Shown here one piece after another: positions 35,500 to 44,427 of a stretch of DNA of 64,000 bases. Every line of letters begins with the position of its first letter. Position 1 is the first letter of the stretch. Source of the stretch: a bacterium (GTDB taxonomy: Bacteria; Pseudomonadota; Gammaproteobacteria; Pseudomonadales; Moraxellaceae); contig JAQSDB010000008.1 of the NCBI GenBank assembly GCA_029945725.1, forward strand, positions 510,710 through 574,709, given 5' to 3'. Position numbers and translations under genes: made by a program. Below the pieces are notes generated by a model. That model was given only the letters and a program-made list of their open reading frames with translations, was not told the DNA's origin and made no database searches.

Positions 35500-35763
35500 T
35501 CACGCCCGCACCGCCGCCTCCAGCTCTTCTGCCGCACGCGGATGCTCCCCCAGCTGCGCGATCACCAAAGGCAGTGCTTTCTGCAGATAGCGGCGCGCCG
35601 ACCTGGGAATATCTCCCACCGCAGCTTCTATCGCGCCGGGATAGAGATCTCCCAGTGCGGCAACAAGGATGGCCGCCTGGCTCTTGCGGACGCTGACGCT
35701 GACGGGGCCTGGGCATGGTATTTCCCTGTCTGCCGGCTCGTATCCCTTGAATCCATCCTGCAA
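35500..35763 (-). CDS. Short hypothetical frame, probably a gene fragment
   Basis: 87 aa if started at TTG 35763; the frame stays open about 16 codons further upstream. The translation is protein-like and helical (SQAAILVAALGDLYPGAIEAAVGDIPRSARRYLQKALPLVIAQLGEHPRAAEELEAAVRA), unlike a random frame. No ATG and no ribosome site are present. It follows the PhzF-like fragment on the same strand, so it may be the remains of a second gene lost in the same decay. I do not recognise the family. Confidence 0.3.
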   Translation of the reverse strand: MQDGFKGYEPADREIPCPGPVSVSVRKSQAAILVAALGDLYPGAIEAAVGDIPRSARRYLQKALPLVIAQLGEHPRAAEELEAAVRA

Positions 35764-35837
35764 GGGATATTTTGCAAGCGCCTCAGCGGCGACACGCTGG
35801 CCCCGTCATTGAATCGTATCGGCCCAGAGCGTCAAGG

Positions 35838-35925
35838 CAGGCGATTAATTCCGGCATCACTCGGCCAATCGGCGGGAGTGCATCGCGTCCGGGATCAATA
35901 CTCAACACGCGGCCGTTCTCACACC
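35838..35925 (-). pseudogene. PhzF-like gene fragment
   Basis: Read on the minus strand it gives GRVLSIDPGRDALPPIGRVMPELIACL, matching GRLLSMDLGRDALPPIGSVMPEFIAYL of the intact gene at 34150-35052 at most positions. Similarity stops at both ends, so only about 28 codons survive. The differences show it is a diverged paralogue, not a recent copy. Confidence 0.7.
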
Positions 35926-35944
35926 GGGCTGCGGGCGCCAACGT

Positions 35945-35972
35945 AAAAAGCCCCGCAAATGCGGGGCTTTTT
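35945..35972. terminator. Rho-independent terminator of the SDR gene
   Basis: AAAAAGCCCCGC pairs with GCGGGGCTTTTT, loop AAAT. Nearly the same hairpin as the acnB terminator. On the minus strand it ends the gene stopping at 35991. Confidence 0.8.
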
Positions 35973-35990
35973 TCTGTTACATCATGGCGC

Positions 35991-36797
35991 TCAGATTTTA
36001 TCCGGCTGCATCTGGCTGCTGATCATTGGCCAGAAGCGCAGCGTCTGCCACATGAACTTGGAGTAGAAGCCGGGGCGCACGTGCAGCTGGCGGCGGTCCA
36101 CGGCGCGCAGGGCGGTGTGGATCACGTCGTCGGGTTCGTCGATGAAGATCTTCGGCATCGCGGGAATTTTTGCCTTGCCGAAGGTGGGTGACTTGAGGAT
36201 GGCGGTGCGCGTGAAGAAGGGATAGATGATGGTCACGTCCAGACCACGCCGGCGAATTTCGCCGGAGAGCGCCATGGCAAAACCGCGCAGGCCGAACTTG
36301 GCGGCGCTGTAGCTAGTGCCGAGCGGCGTGGCGACAAAGCCGGCAACCGAATCCACGAACACGAAATGGCCGCTGCCGCGCTGGAGGAAATCCGGCAGGA
36401 AAAGATGCGTCAGTTCCATCGGCGCGGTGAGCATCAGGCGCATCTGCAGCTGCATTTTTTCGCGGGGAATATCCTCGTAATGCCCGAGGAAAGCGATGCC
36501 CGCATTGTGGATCACCACATCAACATGGGCGATGCCCTTGCAGGCCTCATAGAGCGCCTGCGCGCCTTCCGCGGAATTCAGGTCTGCCACTACCTGGCCC
36601 AGCACCAGCTTCTCCCAGCCGGCGGGCAACTCACCCGCCTGCGCCAGTTCCGCCACCGGCTTTTCCACCATGTCGCTGAGAATGACCTTCGCGCGCGAGG
36701 CCAGCAGGTGTCGCACAAAAGTGCGGCCGAGTCCGCCCCAGGCGCCGGTCACCAGCACAACCTTGCCGGCCAGCCGGGGGAAGGCATTGTGTTTCAT
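35991..36797 (-). CDS. Short-chain dehydrogenase/reductase
   Basis: 268 aa from ATG at 36797. Classical SDR motifs: VVLVTGAWGGLGRTF (TGxxxGxG cofactor loop), VVIHNAGIAFLG (NAG), a catalytic Ser in FVFVDSVAGF, and YSAAK with catalytic Tyr and Lys. IIYPFFTRTAI follows as the PG-type motif (here YP). It is an NAD(P)H-dependent oxidoreductase of unknown substrate. It lies 79 nt downstream of an alpha/beta hydrolase gene on the same strand. Both are next to a divergent TetR gene, a set-up typical of inducible catabolism of a hydrophobic alcohol, ketone or ester. Confidence 0.88.
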   Translation of the reverse strand: MKHNAFPRLAGKVVLVTGAWGGLGRTFVRHLLASRAKVILSDMVEKPVAELAQAGELPAGWEKLVLGQVVADLNSAEGAQALYEACKGIAHVDVVIHNAGIAFLGHYEDIPREKMQLQMRLMLTAPMELTHLFLPDFLQRGSGHFVFVDSVAGFVATPLGTSYSAAKFGLRGFAMALSGEIRRRGLDVTIIYPFFTRTAILKSPTFGKAKIPAMPKIFIDEPDDVIHTALRAVDRRQLHVRPGFYSKFMWQTLRFWPMISSQMQPDKI

Positions 36798-36876
36798 GAG
36801 AAAACTCCCGTTTTTTTTGTTTTTAAAAAGCGGTGACGCGCCGCACACGTGTGCATGTGTGCGCGGCGGACGGGCC

Positions 36877-37767
36877 TCAGGCAAAAGGCACAACGCGGTG
36901 CAGGAAGTGGATCTGGTCGTGCACCACGCGTTCGAAAGCATCACCGACGTAAATATCGAAATGCCCTTCGGGGTAGCGCTTGATCTCGCCCCGCGGTGCG
37001 CGCTGAGCATGACGCAATGTGGCGGCAGCTGGCGCCACGGAATCGGTTTCGCACACGCAGAAAAGTACCGGGCAGGCGATCTTTGCTGTCTTGCGGCCCG
37101 GAAAATAACGAATGATCTGCAAACCAAATCGCGCGGCCACATAGTTGGGAAAGCTCGCCTCTGCCCCCGCCGGCAACAGCTTCAGATAGTCCATGGCATC
37201 CGGTGCCGTCATCAGCGCCGTGGCACCGGGCTTACCGGCGGTCGCGACCATGACGGGCGCTGCACCCAGCCAGGCACCCAGCTGATCCCGGACCGCCAGC
37301 GCCGTCACCCGCATCGAACTCAGCGGATCGAGCGCAAGGGCGGAAGCCAGCCCGTCGGTGAACGGGCACTGGGCAATCACTGCCGTCACCTGGCCATCAT
37401 CCGCGGCCGTGCTCAGCACATGACCACCACTGAACGACGTACCCCAGAGCACCAGTCGCCGGCCATCAACATCTTTCCGGCTGCGCGCAAAAGCGGCGGC
37501 CGCCTTCCAGTCCTGCAACTGTTTCTGCACATCCAGCAACTGGCGCGGTTCACCCTCGCTGTCGCCAAAGTGGCGGTAGCCGAACACCAGACAGGCATAG
37601 CCGGCCGCACAAAAGCGCTCGGCAAAAGCATCAAGCCGCATTACCCGGGTGCCGCCCAAGCCATGGGCCATGACAATGACCGGGGCAGGCCGCGGGGAGG
37701 CAGGCAGGTAAAGCCAGGCGCCGCACTGCTGGCCCTGCGAAGGAAACCGGACATCAAGCCGCTGCAT
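36877..37767 (-). CDS. Alpha/beta hydrolase
   Basis: 296 aa from ATG at 37767. MAHGLGG is the oxyanion-hole motif, WGTSFSGGH the nucleophile elbow (GxSxG-like, Ser), CVCETDSVAP carries the acid and YPEGHFDIY the catalytic His. The family resembles dienelactone hydrolase-like or YcjY-type esterases. FGYRHFGDSEGEPRQL is typical of that group. First gene of a leftward pair with the SDR. Its promoter overlaps a TetR-type operator at 37797-37831, so it is probably repressed by the divergent TetR protein until a ligand appears. Confidence 0.85.
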   Translation of the reverse strand: MQRLDVRFPSQGQQCGAWLYLPASPRPAPVIVMAHGLGGTRVMRLDAFAERFCAAGYACLVFGYRHFGDSEGEPRQLLDVQKQLQDWKAAAAFARSRKDVDGRRLVLWGTSFSGGHVLSTAADDGQVTAVIAQCPFTDGLASALALDPLSSMRVTALAVRDQLGAWLGAAPVMVATAGKPGATALMTAPDAMDYLKLLPAGAEASFPNYVAARFGLQIIRYFPGRKTAKIACPVLFCVCETDSVAPAAATLRHAQRAPRGEIKRYPEGHFDIYVGDAFERVVHDQIHFLHRVVPFA

Positions 37768-37796
37768 GGGACACCCTCTTCTGTTTTTTTGGGATA

Positions 37797-37831
37797 ACTC
37801 CAATATTGGAGCCACCTACACATATTGGAGT
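37797..37831. promoter_or_regulatory. Inverted-repeat operator between the hydrolase and tetR genes
   Basis: ACTCCAATAT (37797-37806) and ATATTGGAGT (37822-37831) are perfect inverted repeats. The first also forms the self-palindrome CTCCAATATTGGAG (37798-37811). It lies in the divergent promoter region between starts at 37767 and 37868. Confidence 0.75.
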
Positions 37832-37867
37832 CGACTCTAAATTCTGAAGCTGATAACGTCAACCGCC

Positions 37868-38518
37868 ATGAATACTCCTGTTGTTACTCCACCCGATACG
37901 AACGCCGTTACGCGCACCCAGCGCCGCTCGGCCGACATGCGCCGCACCCTCATCGAGGTGGCTGAAACCCTGCTGATTGAAGGCGGCGCTTCCGCCGTGA
38001 CGGCCGAAGAAGTGGCCCGGCTGGCCGATGTGTCGCTGCAGACCGTCTACAACCGCGTCGGTGGCAAACCTGCCCTGCTGCTCGCGATTGCCGAACGCGC
38101 CATGGAAGAAAACCGGCAATACATAGATGAAGCGTATGACGGCGGCGGCAACGCCGAGGAACGCGGCTGGCGGATATTCCACGCCTACGTGCGCTTTGCC
38201 CTGGAGCGCCCGCACCAGTTCCGCATCCTCGCCAATCCCCCCGAAGCCCCCGAAGCCATCGCCCGCATGGCCGTTATGGCGCAGGAACAGAATGCCCGGC
38301 TCGCCTCCATCATCCGCGACGGCATTGCCGAAAACCGCGTCAACCCCGCACTCGATCCCGACAGCACCGCCAACGCCCTCTGGGCCATGCTCAACGGCCT
38401 GCTCTGCCTCGCCCTGCGCAACGACGCCCTGCGCCCCGGCACGGTAAGCCCGGAAGCACTGGTACAAGCCGCACTGATGATGATCCAGTTCGGGTTGCGG
38501 GTTCGTGAGGAGGATTGA
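37868..38518 (+). CDS. TetR/AcrR family transcriptional regulator
   Basis: 216 aa. The HTH is RRTLIEVAETLLIEGGASAVTAEEVARLADVSLQTVYNRVGGKPALLLAIAERAM. The helical C-terminal domain has YVRFALERPHQFRILANPPEAPEAIARMAVMAQEQNARLASIIRDGI, like regulators with a TetR_C_33/WHG-type ligand domain. Divergent from the hydrolase/SDR pair with a clear operator between them, so it probably represses both directions. The gene ends just before the acnB-tail remnant and the boundary of the defence locus. Confidence 0.88.
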   Translation: MNTPVVTPPDTNAVTRTQRRSADMRRTLIEVAETLLIEGGASAVTAEEVARLADVSLQTVYNRVGGKPALLLAIAERAMEENRQYIDEAYDGGGNAEERGWRIFHAYVRFALERPHQFRILANPPEAPEAIARMAVMAQEQNARLASIIRDGIAENRVNPALDPDSTANALWAMLNGLLCLALRNDALRPGTVSPEALVQAALMMIQFGLRVREED

Positions 38519-38539
38519 GGAGTTAGGAACAGAGCCAAC

Positions 38540-38570
38540 ATGATCAATGTAGCGCAGCTGGTTTTATTGA
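38540..38570 (+). pseudogene. Diverged copy of the acnB 3' end
   Basis: GATCAATGTAGCGCAGCTGG at 38542-38561 matches the last codons of acnB (28349-28368) at 18 of 20 bases. Both differences are synonymous third positions (GTG to GTA, GCA to GCG), still encoding INVAQL. A TAA-rich spacer and a CCCCGC/GCGGGG terminator follow, in the same order as after acnB. It is the tail of a homologous acnB gene without the rest. Confidence 0.65.
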
Positions 38571-38589
38571 CAGTAAGCGCCAAATAAAG

Positions 38590-38614
38590 GTCCCCGCAGT
38601 TGCGGGGACTTTCA
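38590..38614. terminator. Terminator of the acnB-tail remnant
   Basis: GTCCCCGCA pairs with TGCGGGGAC around GT, with a short T-run. It corresponds in position to the acnB terminator and may also stop the leftward defence operon ending at 38663. Confidence 0.65.
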
Positions 38615-38662
38615 CTAAACCTAAATGCCTTAAAGGATCTAAAACCACGTTTTGCAGATGGA

Positions 38663-40726
38663 TCAGACGTCGACATCAAGCCGATCCAAGAGAAACTTCA
38701 ACGCCCCTTTTTCACCTTTAGACAAATTCACATTTCCCTTAGCTAGCTTGCTTAATGCACTGATATTTTTTGGCGAAGAAAGACCTTCATTTTTTGCCAA
38801 AATAATTAACTCATTTGCACGGGGGGTCAGTGCAACAAGAGCAATATCAAAATCGACCTCATTATTACGAGAAGCTTCTTTTATGCCTTGAAAATCCTCA
38901 TTCTTGTAATCCGCCAAGGAAACCCCGAACTTGAGGATGACATCATCCGATATCACCATTTGGCCCCTGACGTATTGATCCCAGCAAAAATCACGCTTGG
39001 CAAACTCTGAAATATTTCTTACATTATCAGGCGGTGATTTTAGAATATCGGCCACTACTTTAGCCTGCCCAATCATCCACCCAAGAAATAACTCTGAGAC
39101 ACCCTGATCTCGCCATATACGGTCGAGGTCAATTTGTTGACCTTTTGATCGAAATCCGTCCGCACACGCTGCGACCGTATAAGTGACTATCTGGGCCTTG
39201 TATCCCCTGTCTTCCTGGTACCAACCTGACTTCTGAACCGCTTCATCAAGCTCAATGAAAAGAAGAGCCTTTGCCATAGCTCGACGGAACCAGGTTTCAC
39301 TGAGAGACGATCCATCTCCAAGCTTCGAGAGCACCGATATCGTGTAACGGTTGAAACATTTCTGCGCACCCTCACTGACATGATGGGGGCGTCCATCGAA
39401 AGACAGCTCATACTTCGCAAGGTCAGTCTTTGTCACGAGCCGCGCCTTCGGGTACATAAGCTCAAGCTTCTTGCGTTCAGACGGAGTCTTGTAGGAGAAA
39501 ATATTCTTGTACTGCCCTCTCGCCCGTTCATAGAACCACTTGCTGCTGTGGAGCTCGCCCGCTTTCTGGGGCACGGACACCTCTTTAGAGAAGCGTTCAA
39601 TGCGAATTTGCACTGGGCTATTGGATGCAAGATCAGCCAGTGAGACCTTGTTCTGTGTGTTGGCGTATTCGGAAATTCGTGGAACCACATCAGCCAGACA
39701 AGCCTCGTCGACTACGGACAGCTTCACTTGGACATACACATGATCGAGTTTCCTGCCCAGACCATCGCGAGCATAGAGCAGAGATGCCGTGGTCTGCCCC
39801 CCGTTCACAATCTGGAAGTCCTTGATGTGTGATATTGCCAGCGCACCATTGGCAAGCCTTCGTGTCTGCACAGAAGATGCTGTAGCCGTGACACCATTGT
39901 TGTAAGCAAAGAACATTCCTGGCTCTTCCGCGATAGTACGCAGAATGCCTTTGTTAACGCCGGTTCTTGCCTGCAGGTAGGTCCTGACATTCTGCTCAAG
40001 CAAGCGGCCTCCAAATTCTGCGAAGACTTTGGCTAGCACCGCACCAGGGACAGCAAAGAGATAACTCTGATAACTTTCAGCCCCGACCGAAGCAGGCAGA
40101 CACTCGATAGCACCATCGAAGTCTTCATCGAAATCGACCTCGACTGGCTCCCCACCAGTTGAGGAAATCCTCGAATAGCGTTCAAGATCGAGGACATTGA
40201 TATGCATGGTCACGCCATCAACATCTCTGGTTTTGAAGACCCTCTTTCGGACGCGCAGATGGCCATTGGTGAACAAAACCACGCGAAGCCTTCTGATCTT
40301 TGTTCGGTACTGCTGAATAAGTACGGCGAGCTGATAGGCCGGGCTAGCTTCTTCAAGACTATCAAGAAACTTTCGACTCGTTGCAGCCCTAAATAATCGC
40401 TCAACACCATCGACGGCACGATCAATATCACGACTGTTGATCGCGGGGAGATCTTTATCTTGTCGGTAATCGCAAACCGCCAGATAGAGATCACCGGACT
40501 CTGCAGAGTCACCCTCCAGTACATCCAGTGCGTATCCATCAACACGGTATCCGCCCTGCCCCTCCTTGAGCACCGGACAGTAATCCATGTCCGGCGTATC
40601 GCCGTTCTCAGCAGCAAGTACGGAGTAAATCCGGAAGAACTCAGTGATTTGAAGCTCGTGATCCGCAATGCTGCCAATGCGAACCTCCTCAAATAACTGA
40701 AAATACTCCTCCTGAAGATCAACCAT
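38663..40726 (-). CDS. AIPR-family protein (abortive infection phage resistance)
   Basis: 687 aa from ATG at 40726, which overlaps the stop of the preceding gene by 8 nt. AIPR signatures are clear: LLEQNVRTYL (243-252), FFAYNNGVT (272-280) and FQIVNGGQTTASLLY (304-318), then EYANTQNKVSLADLASNSP and WFYERARGQYKN. The N terminus (YRVDGYALD...LYLAVCDYR) resembles a nuclease-like PD-(D/E)XK core without the Lys. AIPR proteins are known from abortive-infection phage resistance and often occur with Z1 helicases. It is the last gene of a four-gene overlapping operon and probably a subunit of its restriction complex. Composition is AT-richer than the flanking chromosome. Confidence 0.85.
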   Translation of the reverse strand: MVDLQEEYFQLFEEVRIGSIADHELQITEFFRIYSVLAAENGDTPDMDYCPVLKEGQGGYRVDGYALDVLEGDSAESGDLYLAVCDYRQDKDLPAINSRDIDRAVDGVERLFRAATSRKFLDSLEEASPAYQLAVLIQQYRTKIRRLRVVLFTNGHLRVRKRVFKTRDVDGVTMHINVLDLERYSRISSTGGEPVEVDFDEDFDGAIECLPASVGAESYQSYLFAVPGAVLAKVFAEFGGRLLEQNVRTYLQARTGVNKGILRTIAEEPGMFFAYNNGVTATASSVQTRRLANGALAISHIKDFQIVNGGQTTASLLYARDGLGRKLDHVYVQVKLSVVDEACLADVVPRISEYANTQNKVSLADLASNSPVQIRIERFSKEVSVPQKAGELHSSKWFYERARGQYKNIFSYKTPSERKKLELMYPKARLVTKTDLAKYELSFDGRPHHVSEGAQKCFNRYTISVLSKLGDGSSLSETWFRRAMAKALLFIELDEAVQKSGWYQEDRGYKAQIVTYTVAACADGFRSKGQQIDLDRIWRDQGVSELFLGWMIGQAKVVADILKSPPDNVRNISEFAKRDFCWDQYVRGQMVISDDVILKFGVSLADYKNEDFQGIKEASRNNEVDFDIALVALTPRANELIILAKNEGLSSPKNISALSKLAKGNVNLSKGEKGALKFLLDRLDVDV

Positions 40727-41687
40727 TGATCCGGGCCTCCAGTTCCGAAGGATTAACAAGGAAATCATTTATCGCTTCACACGCGATTTCATACCTGACC
40801 CTAGAAACCCCGAGCGGGACGCTGCCAGGCACCAAGCGGGGGAAACCCTCCACAACTTGGTAGATACTCAGCCCCTCAAGCTTGAATGTCTCGTTGACAT
40901 AACCAGCATCGGGATCGTAACGCCCAACAATCAACTTGCGCTGAAACTCCACGAGCTCATGACTGTTAGTTACAAGCCTAGATGAGACAGTCGAAACCAA
41001 GGACTCTAGGCTTATTCCTCCATCTGATGGACAGAATCGGCTGACGGCAATGAAAAGATTGCGACCATCCCAGTCCAGCTGGTCCAGCGATGAAATTTTC
41101 AGTGATTGGCGCTGGGTCGAAAGCTGTGCCTTCACTTCGACACGCACATTGTTCAAACCAATATCATTGGTGTCCCCTTCTGGCCCACGCCACCCGCGAA
41201 TGACCAATGGGGCGTCGACGTGACATTCGTCAATAATCCAAACAAGCATGCTCAACTCACCAAGAAGACCCAGTCTCTCCTTGAAAGATAGCTCGTGAGT
41301 ATTACGGCGACGCAGCAACTCAGCCCAGCGGCACAGCCTGACTACAAATATTCGGATCGCGCCTTCTGCAGATTCCACCACCGACGATGCTTCTGCAAGA
41401 TCACTACAAATTATTGAGAAAAGATCGGTTAGGCCACGATCCGTCAACCGTAACGTCAGGTTATGAATGCCATTAGCATCACCCGCCTGGACGATCATGT
41501 TCTCAAATTCAGGGACCTCATCTTCAGTCATATTCGGCGCAGAAAACTCAAGAGTGAATTCTCGCTCTCCTGAAACTGAAAAGCCTATAAAAAGATCAAG
41601 CAGATGATCGGGACAGACACGAAAGCGCCCCGCACTGTGGCCGTGCTTGGATATTTCATCCCACTTTCCGATAAAGTCGCTACTCAT
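40719..41687 (-). CDS. PD-(D/E)XK motif protein (DUF4420-type nuclease)
   Basis: 322 aa from ATG at 41687, overlapping the Z1 stop by 8 nt. The nuclease core reads GLLGELSMLVW (E143), then GWRGPEGDTNDIGLNNVRVEVKAQLS with D175, E184 and K186 forming the D...ExK catalytic triad. This fits the PD-(D/E)XK motif family found beside Z1 and AIPR genes. It is the most likely DNA-cutting subunit of the operon. The N-terminal 130 residues are a separate domain of mixed strands and helices, and the C-terminal part is a short alpha/beta tail. Translation is coupled both ways, implying fixed stoichiometry. Confidence 0.85.
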   Translation of the reverse strand: MSSDFIGKWDEISKHGHSAGRFRVCPDHLLDLFIGFSVSGEREFTLEFSAPNMTEDEVPEFENMIVQAGDANGIHNLTLRLTDRGLTDLFSIICSDLAEASSVVESAEGAIRIFVVRLCRWAELLRRRNTHELSFKERLGLLGELSMLVWIIDECHVDAPLVIRGWRGPEGDTNDIGLNNVRVEVKAQLSTQRQSLKISSLDQLDWDGRNLFIAVSRFCPSDGGISLESLVSTVSSRLVTNSHELVEFQRKLIVGRYDPDAGYVNETFKLEGLSIYQVVEGFPRLVPGSVPLGVSRVRYEIACEAINDFLVNPSELEARING

Positions 41688-44427
41688 AAAATAGTTCCTC
41701 GTCAGCTTGAGCCTCATCCAGCTGCTGCTTGAGCAACTGGGCCATTCGGACAGAAATGGCATATTCGCGCGGCTTTGGCGGAACCTTGGTGCTGGGAAAA
41801 GCCAGGCTCAAGGTAACAACCGGCAAGCCAGCTTGAAACTTGAGTTCTTTTCCATCTGCTCGAGCAGGATCAAGCCTGAAGTCAAACAAGTGAATAACAA
41901 GTAGAGGGCGCTGCCTTGAAAGCAAGCATGATTTCTCTGGACTTATCTGCGGATCCTCCGCCCTAATTTCATTTATTCGATTATCAAGAGCGGCTCCTCG
42001 CTCTCCATACATAAGGTCGTTTGGGGCAGCATCAGCAACAATGTTTTTCTCAGTAATTTTTACGACATCAGGATCATCAGACTTAGGTACGCCTGAGTAT
42101 CGATCGCGACAAATTACACCATCCGCACCCTCAATCGAGAGCGGAATCTTGAGCGAGCCACTTCTCTTGAAAGGAATCGCTATATCCCAAGAGGCAAGCT
42201 CACCAGTAGCTCTATCAGAAATATAGTCCAAAGCCAGGCTTCTATCTTCATTACTCAAGGCGAACTCCAGCTGGGGCAACTTAAACTTCTGAAGGAGTTC
42301 CTTTACGACTGAAACGCTGACACCCGACCAAACAAAAGCCGACTTATCATTAACTCGTCTGTCAGAAAGATCTGAATTAAGGACAGCCACCAAGGAGGTT
42401 ACTGCATCAATATGCTTTCGATTAATGTCATTACTATTAAACAGTTCATATGCCTGAAGATGGCGTATTGACAGATCAAGGGCAATTAGAAGGGGCTTCG
42501 CTGCTCGCATTTTGTTCGCTGCCGTGATCGCAATACCAGTCGGACTCTGCCGAACCTTGAGACCGAACTGATCGGGCGTGAGCCCCATTCTTTCCATTCG
42601 GACAAGATCGTCCCGCAGCTCTTCAACCGAGTCACTGACCTCACGGAAGTCTCCGAGCATGTCTCGGGTTGCGTGGATTCGGCAGAGCTTCTCGTATCTT
42701 GGCCGGTAACCGAACCATCGCCCCATCTGAAGGAGAGTATCAGCAGCCCCGACATTACGAAGAACATATGAAACAGCAAGTCCCTCCAAAGTAAGCCCAC
42801 GCGAAAGCGCGAGTCCTCCTACAGCTATGATGTGTAGTCCAGACTCAGGCGCCTTTGCATAGTCCAGTCCACCGCCACGCATATTGACAAGACGAACCTC
42901 GATTGACGAGATGGCCCTTTTCAGAACCCCTCGCACTTCATCCCAATTAAACTCCGAGTAAATCTGGTACTCCCTCAGCCAAACTTCATGCAATCGACTT
43001 AGCAACTCGGATCGCCTCCAGTCTGAGCTCGTCGCCCATACATCAACTGCGGCCTTCAGGTCTTGCAGCAATCGATATATCTCGTCGTGAACCTGCTGCT
43101 GAATAGCATTGAACCTGCTGACGTTAACGAGCATGGCAGAGTGGCGATCACCCTCCTCGGAGAGGGTACGGAGGGATCTGAACAAGGCATACTCGAAAAC
43201 TGCATCTTTTAGGCTTTGCGGTAGCTCTTTGACCCAATCTCCCGATTTATGCTTGAGCGGCAAGAGGTCCTGATAATCATCAGGAATAGGCCTTACGCAA
43301 ACATCGTAGAGCTCACCATTTTCTGAAAATATCTTTTCCGCCCCGATATAGTTATCCGGCGGCTCTAATGACTTAATAAAGTTCTCCGGAAAGAGATCAT
43401 TTTTCAGCATCTCATCATTTGTATCAGGATCAATGAAGATATTCGCAAACGGGGTCGCTGTATAACCAACATACGATGAGCGCCGAGAACAATCTAAAAG
43501 CTCACGTATGCGAGCATTAATTCTAGTGGTCGCCCCCGGATCCTTCGCTGTATTAATGGAGGCGTTATCAGCCTCATCGTCAATTAAAAGCATTGGCCCA
43601 TCAATCTGCCCACCTTGACGAAGCCCTCTTAACCACCCAGCAAGCTGCTCAAGAACTTTTTCATGCTTTTTAGTCACAAACAGTATTGGGTCAGCAAAAT
43701 TCCCCTCTGCCGCACCTATTCCCGTTGCTTTACCGACATTAAAATCAGAAACCTGTGTTGTTCCGCAGTATGGATGACGAATACCAGGACACTCCCCCTC
43801 CACCCCACTAAAGACATAAGAAACCGGATAAATTACCGATGTCACTGCATCTCCAAGAGAGGACTTCCCAACAAAAGTCTGATCGAGTCGGACTTGTGTT
43901 TGATACCGCAACGAATTAGTAAGCCCTGCCAGAACGATAATTACGCGATAACCCGCATCTGCAGCCTTGGCAATGAGTGCCGAATAATTTGTCGTCTTGC
44001 CGGACTGCACATGCCCCATGACAAGACCACGGCGACGCCATGATTTACTTTCCTGAGGATCTCCCAAATAGCCTACGATCTCATCTGTTACGTTATCCAC
44101 CGACACAACAACCTGAACAGGGAGAACTGAGTGATCTAGCCAGTATTTCTGTAGTCGGCGCCAGAAATATAAATTTATCTCTTCCTTGCGCTTTGGATAC
44201 CATTCTTCAAAATCAGTCTTCAGGGCATGCCCATGATCTTGATTGGTTCCATAAATAGTCTCAAGATGCCTAACTAAGCGCTCAGCCAGACTCATTTCAA
44301 GTATCTTTGAAATACCGGAACCCTCTTTGACATGCCCCTCGAGAAAACCCGGCGGAACAGGAAATCTCCCCTTTACTATCTTATCGATCTCCATACGAAG
44401 AAAACTAAGAGCAGCATCAAAGTCCAT
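41680..44427 (-). CDS. Z1-domain superfamily II helicase-like ATPase
   Basis: 915 aa, starting 11 nt inside the GHKL gene. Helicase motifs: Walker A GHVQSGKT at 138-145, DEAD-like LIDDEAD at 281-287, motif III-like GYTATPFAN at 321-329, GGLALSRGLTLEGL at 537-550 and the arginine-finger motif QMGRWFGYR at 567-575. These are the hallmarks of Z1 proteins. The lineage is associated with restriction systems that also contain MORC/MutL-like GHKL ATPases. It probably translocates on DNA and couples recognition to cleavage by the PD-(D/E)XK subunit. All motifs look intact, so the enzyme should be active. Confidence 0.9.
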   Translation of the reverse strand: MDFDAALSFLRMEIDKIVKGRFPVPPGFLEGHVKEGSGISKILEMSLAERLVRHLETIYGTNQDHGHALKTDFEEWYPKRKEEINLYFWRRLQKYWLDHSVLPVQVVVSVDNVTDEIVGYLGDPQESKSWRRRGLVMGHVQSGKTTNYSALIAKAADAGYRVIIVLAGLTNSLRYQTQVRLDQTFVGKSSLGDAVTSVIYPVSYVFSGVEGECPGIRHPYCGTTQVSDFNVGKATGIGAAEGNFADPILFVTKKHEKVLEQLAGWLRGLRQGGQIDGPMLLIDDEADNASINTAKDPGATTRINARIRELLDCSRRSSYVGYTATPFANIFIDPDTNDEMLKNDLFPENFIKSLEPPDNYIGAEKIFSENGELYDVCVRPIPDDYQDLLPLKHKSGDWVKELPQSLKDAVFEYALFRSLRTLSEEGDRHSAMLVNVSRFNAIQQQVHDEIYRLLQDLKAAVDVWATSSDWRRSELLSRLHEVWLREYQIYSEFNWDEVRGVLKRAISSIEVRLVNMRGGGLDYAKAPESGLHIIAVGGLALSRGLTLEGLAVSYVLRNVGAADTLLQMGRWFGYRPRYEKLCRIHATRDMLGDFREVSDSVEELRDDLVRMERMGLTPDQFGLKVRQSPTGIAITAANKMRAAKPLLIALDLSIRHLQAYELFNSNDINRKHIDAVTSLVAVLNSDLSDRRVNDKSAFVWSGVSVSVVKELLQKFKLPQLEFALSNEDRSLALDYISDRATGELASWDIAIPFKRSGSLKIPLSIEGADGVICRDRYSGVPKSDDPDVVKITEKNIVADAAPNDLMYGERGAALDNRINEIRAEDPQISPEKSCLLSRQRPLLVIHLFDFRLDPARADGKELKFQAGLPVVTLSLAFPSTKVPPKPREYAISVRMAQLLKQQLDEAQADEELFYE

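Larger units (their letters stand above)
35053..35990. other. Scarred intergenic region with repeats and gene fragments
   Basis: Nearly 940 bp with no complete recognised gene. In order it holds dispersed repeat copy B (35147), the right 59-bp repeat (35269), an unidentified short frame (35500-35763, minus), a PhzF-like fragment (35838-35925, minus) and a terminator (35945-35972). The pattern suggests repeated insertion and decay. Confidence 0.5.
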
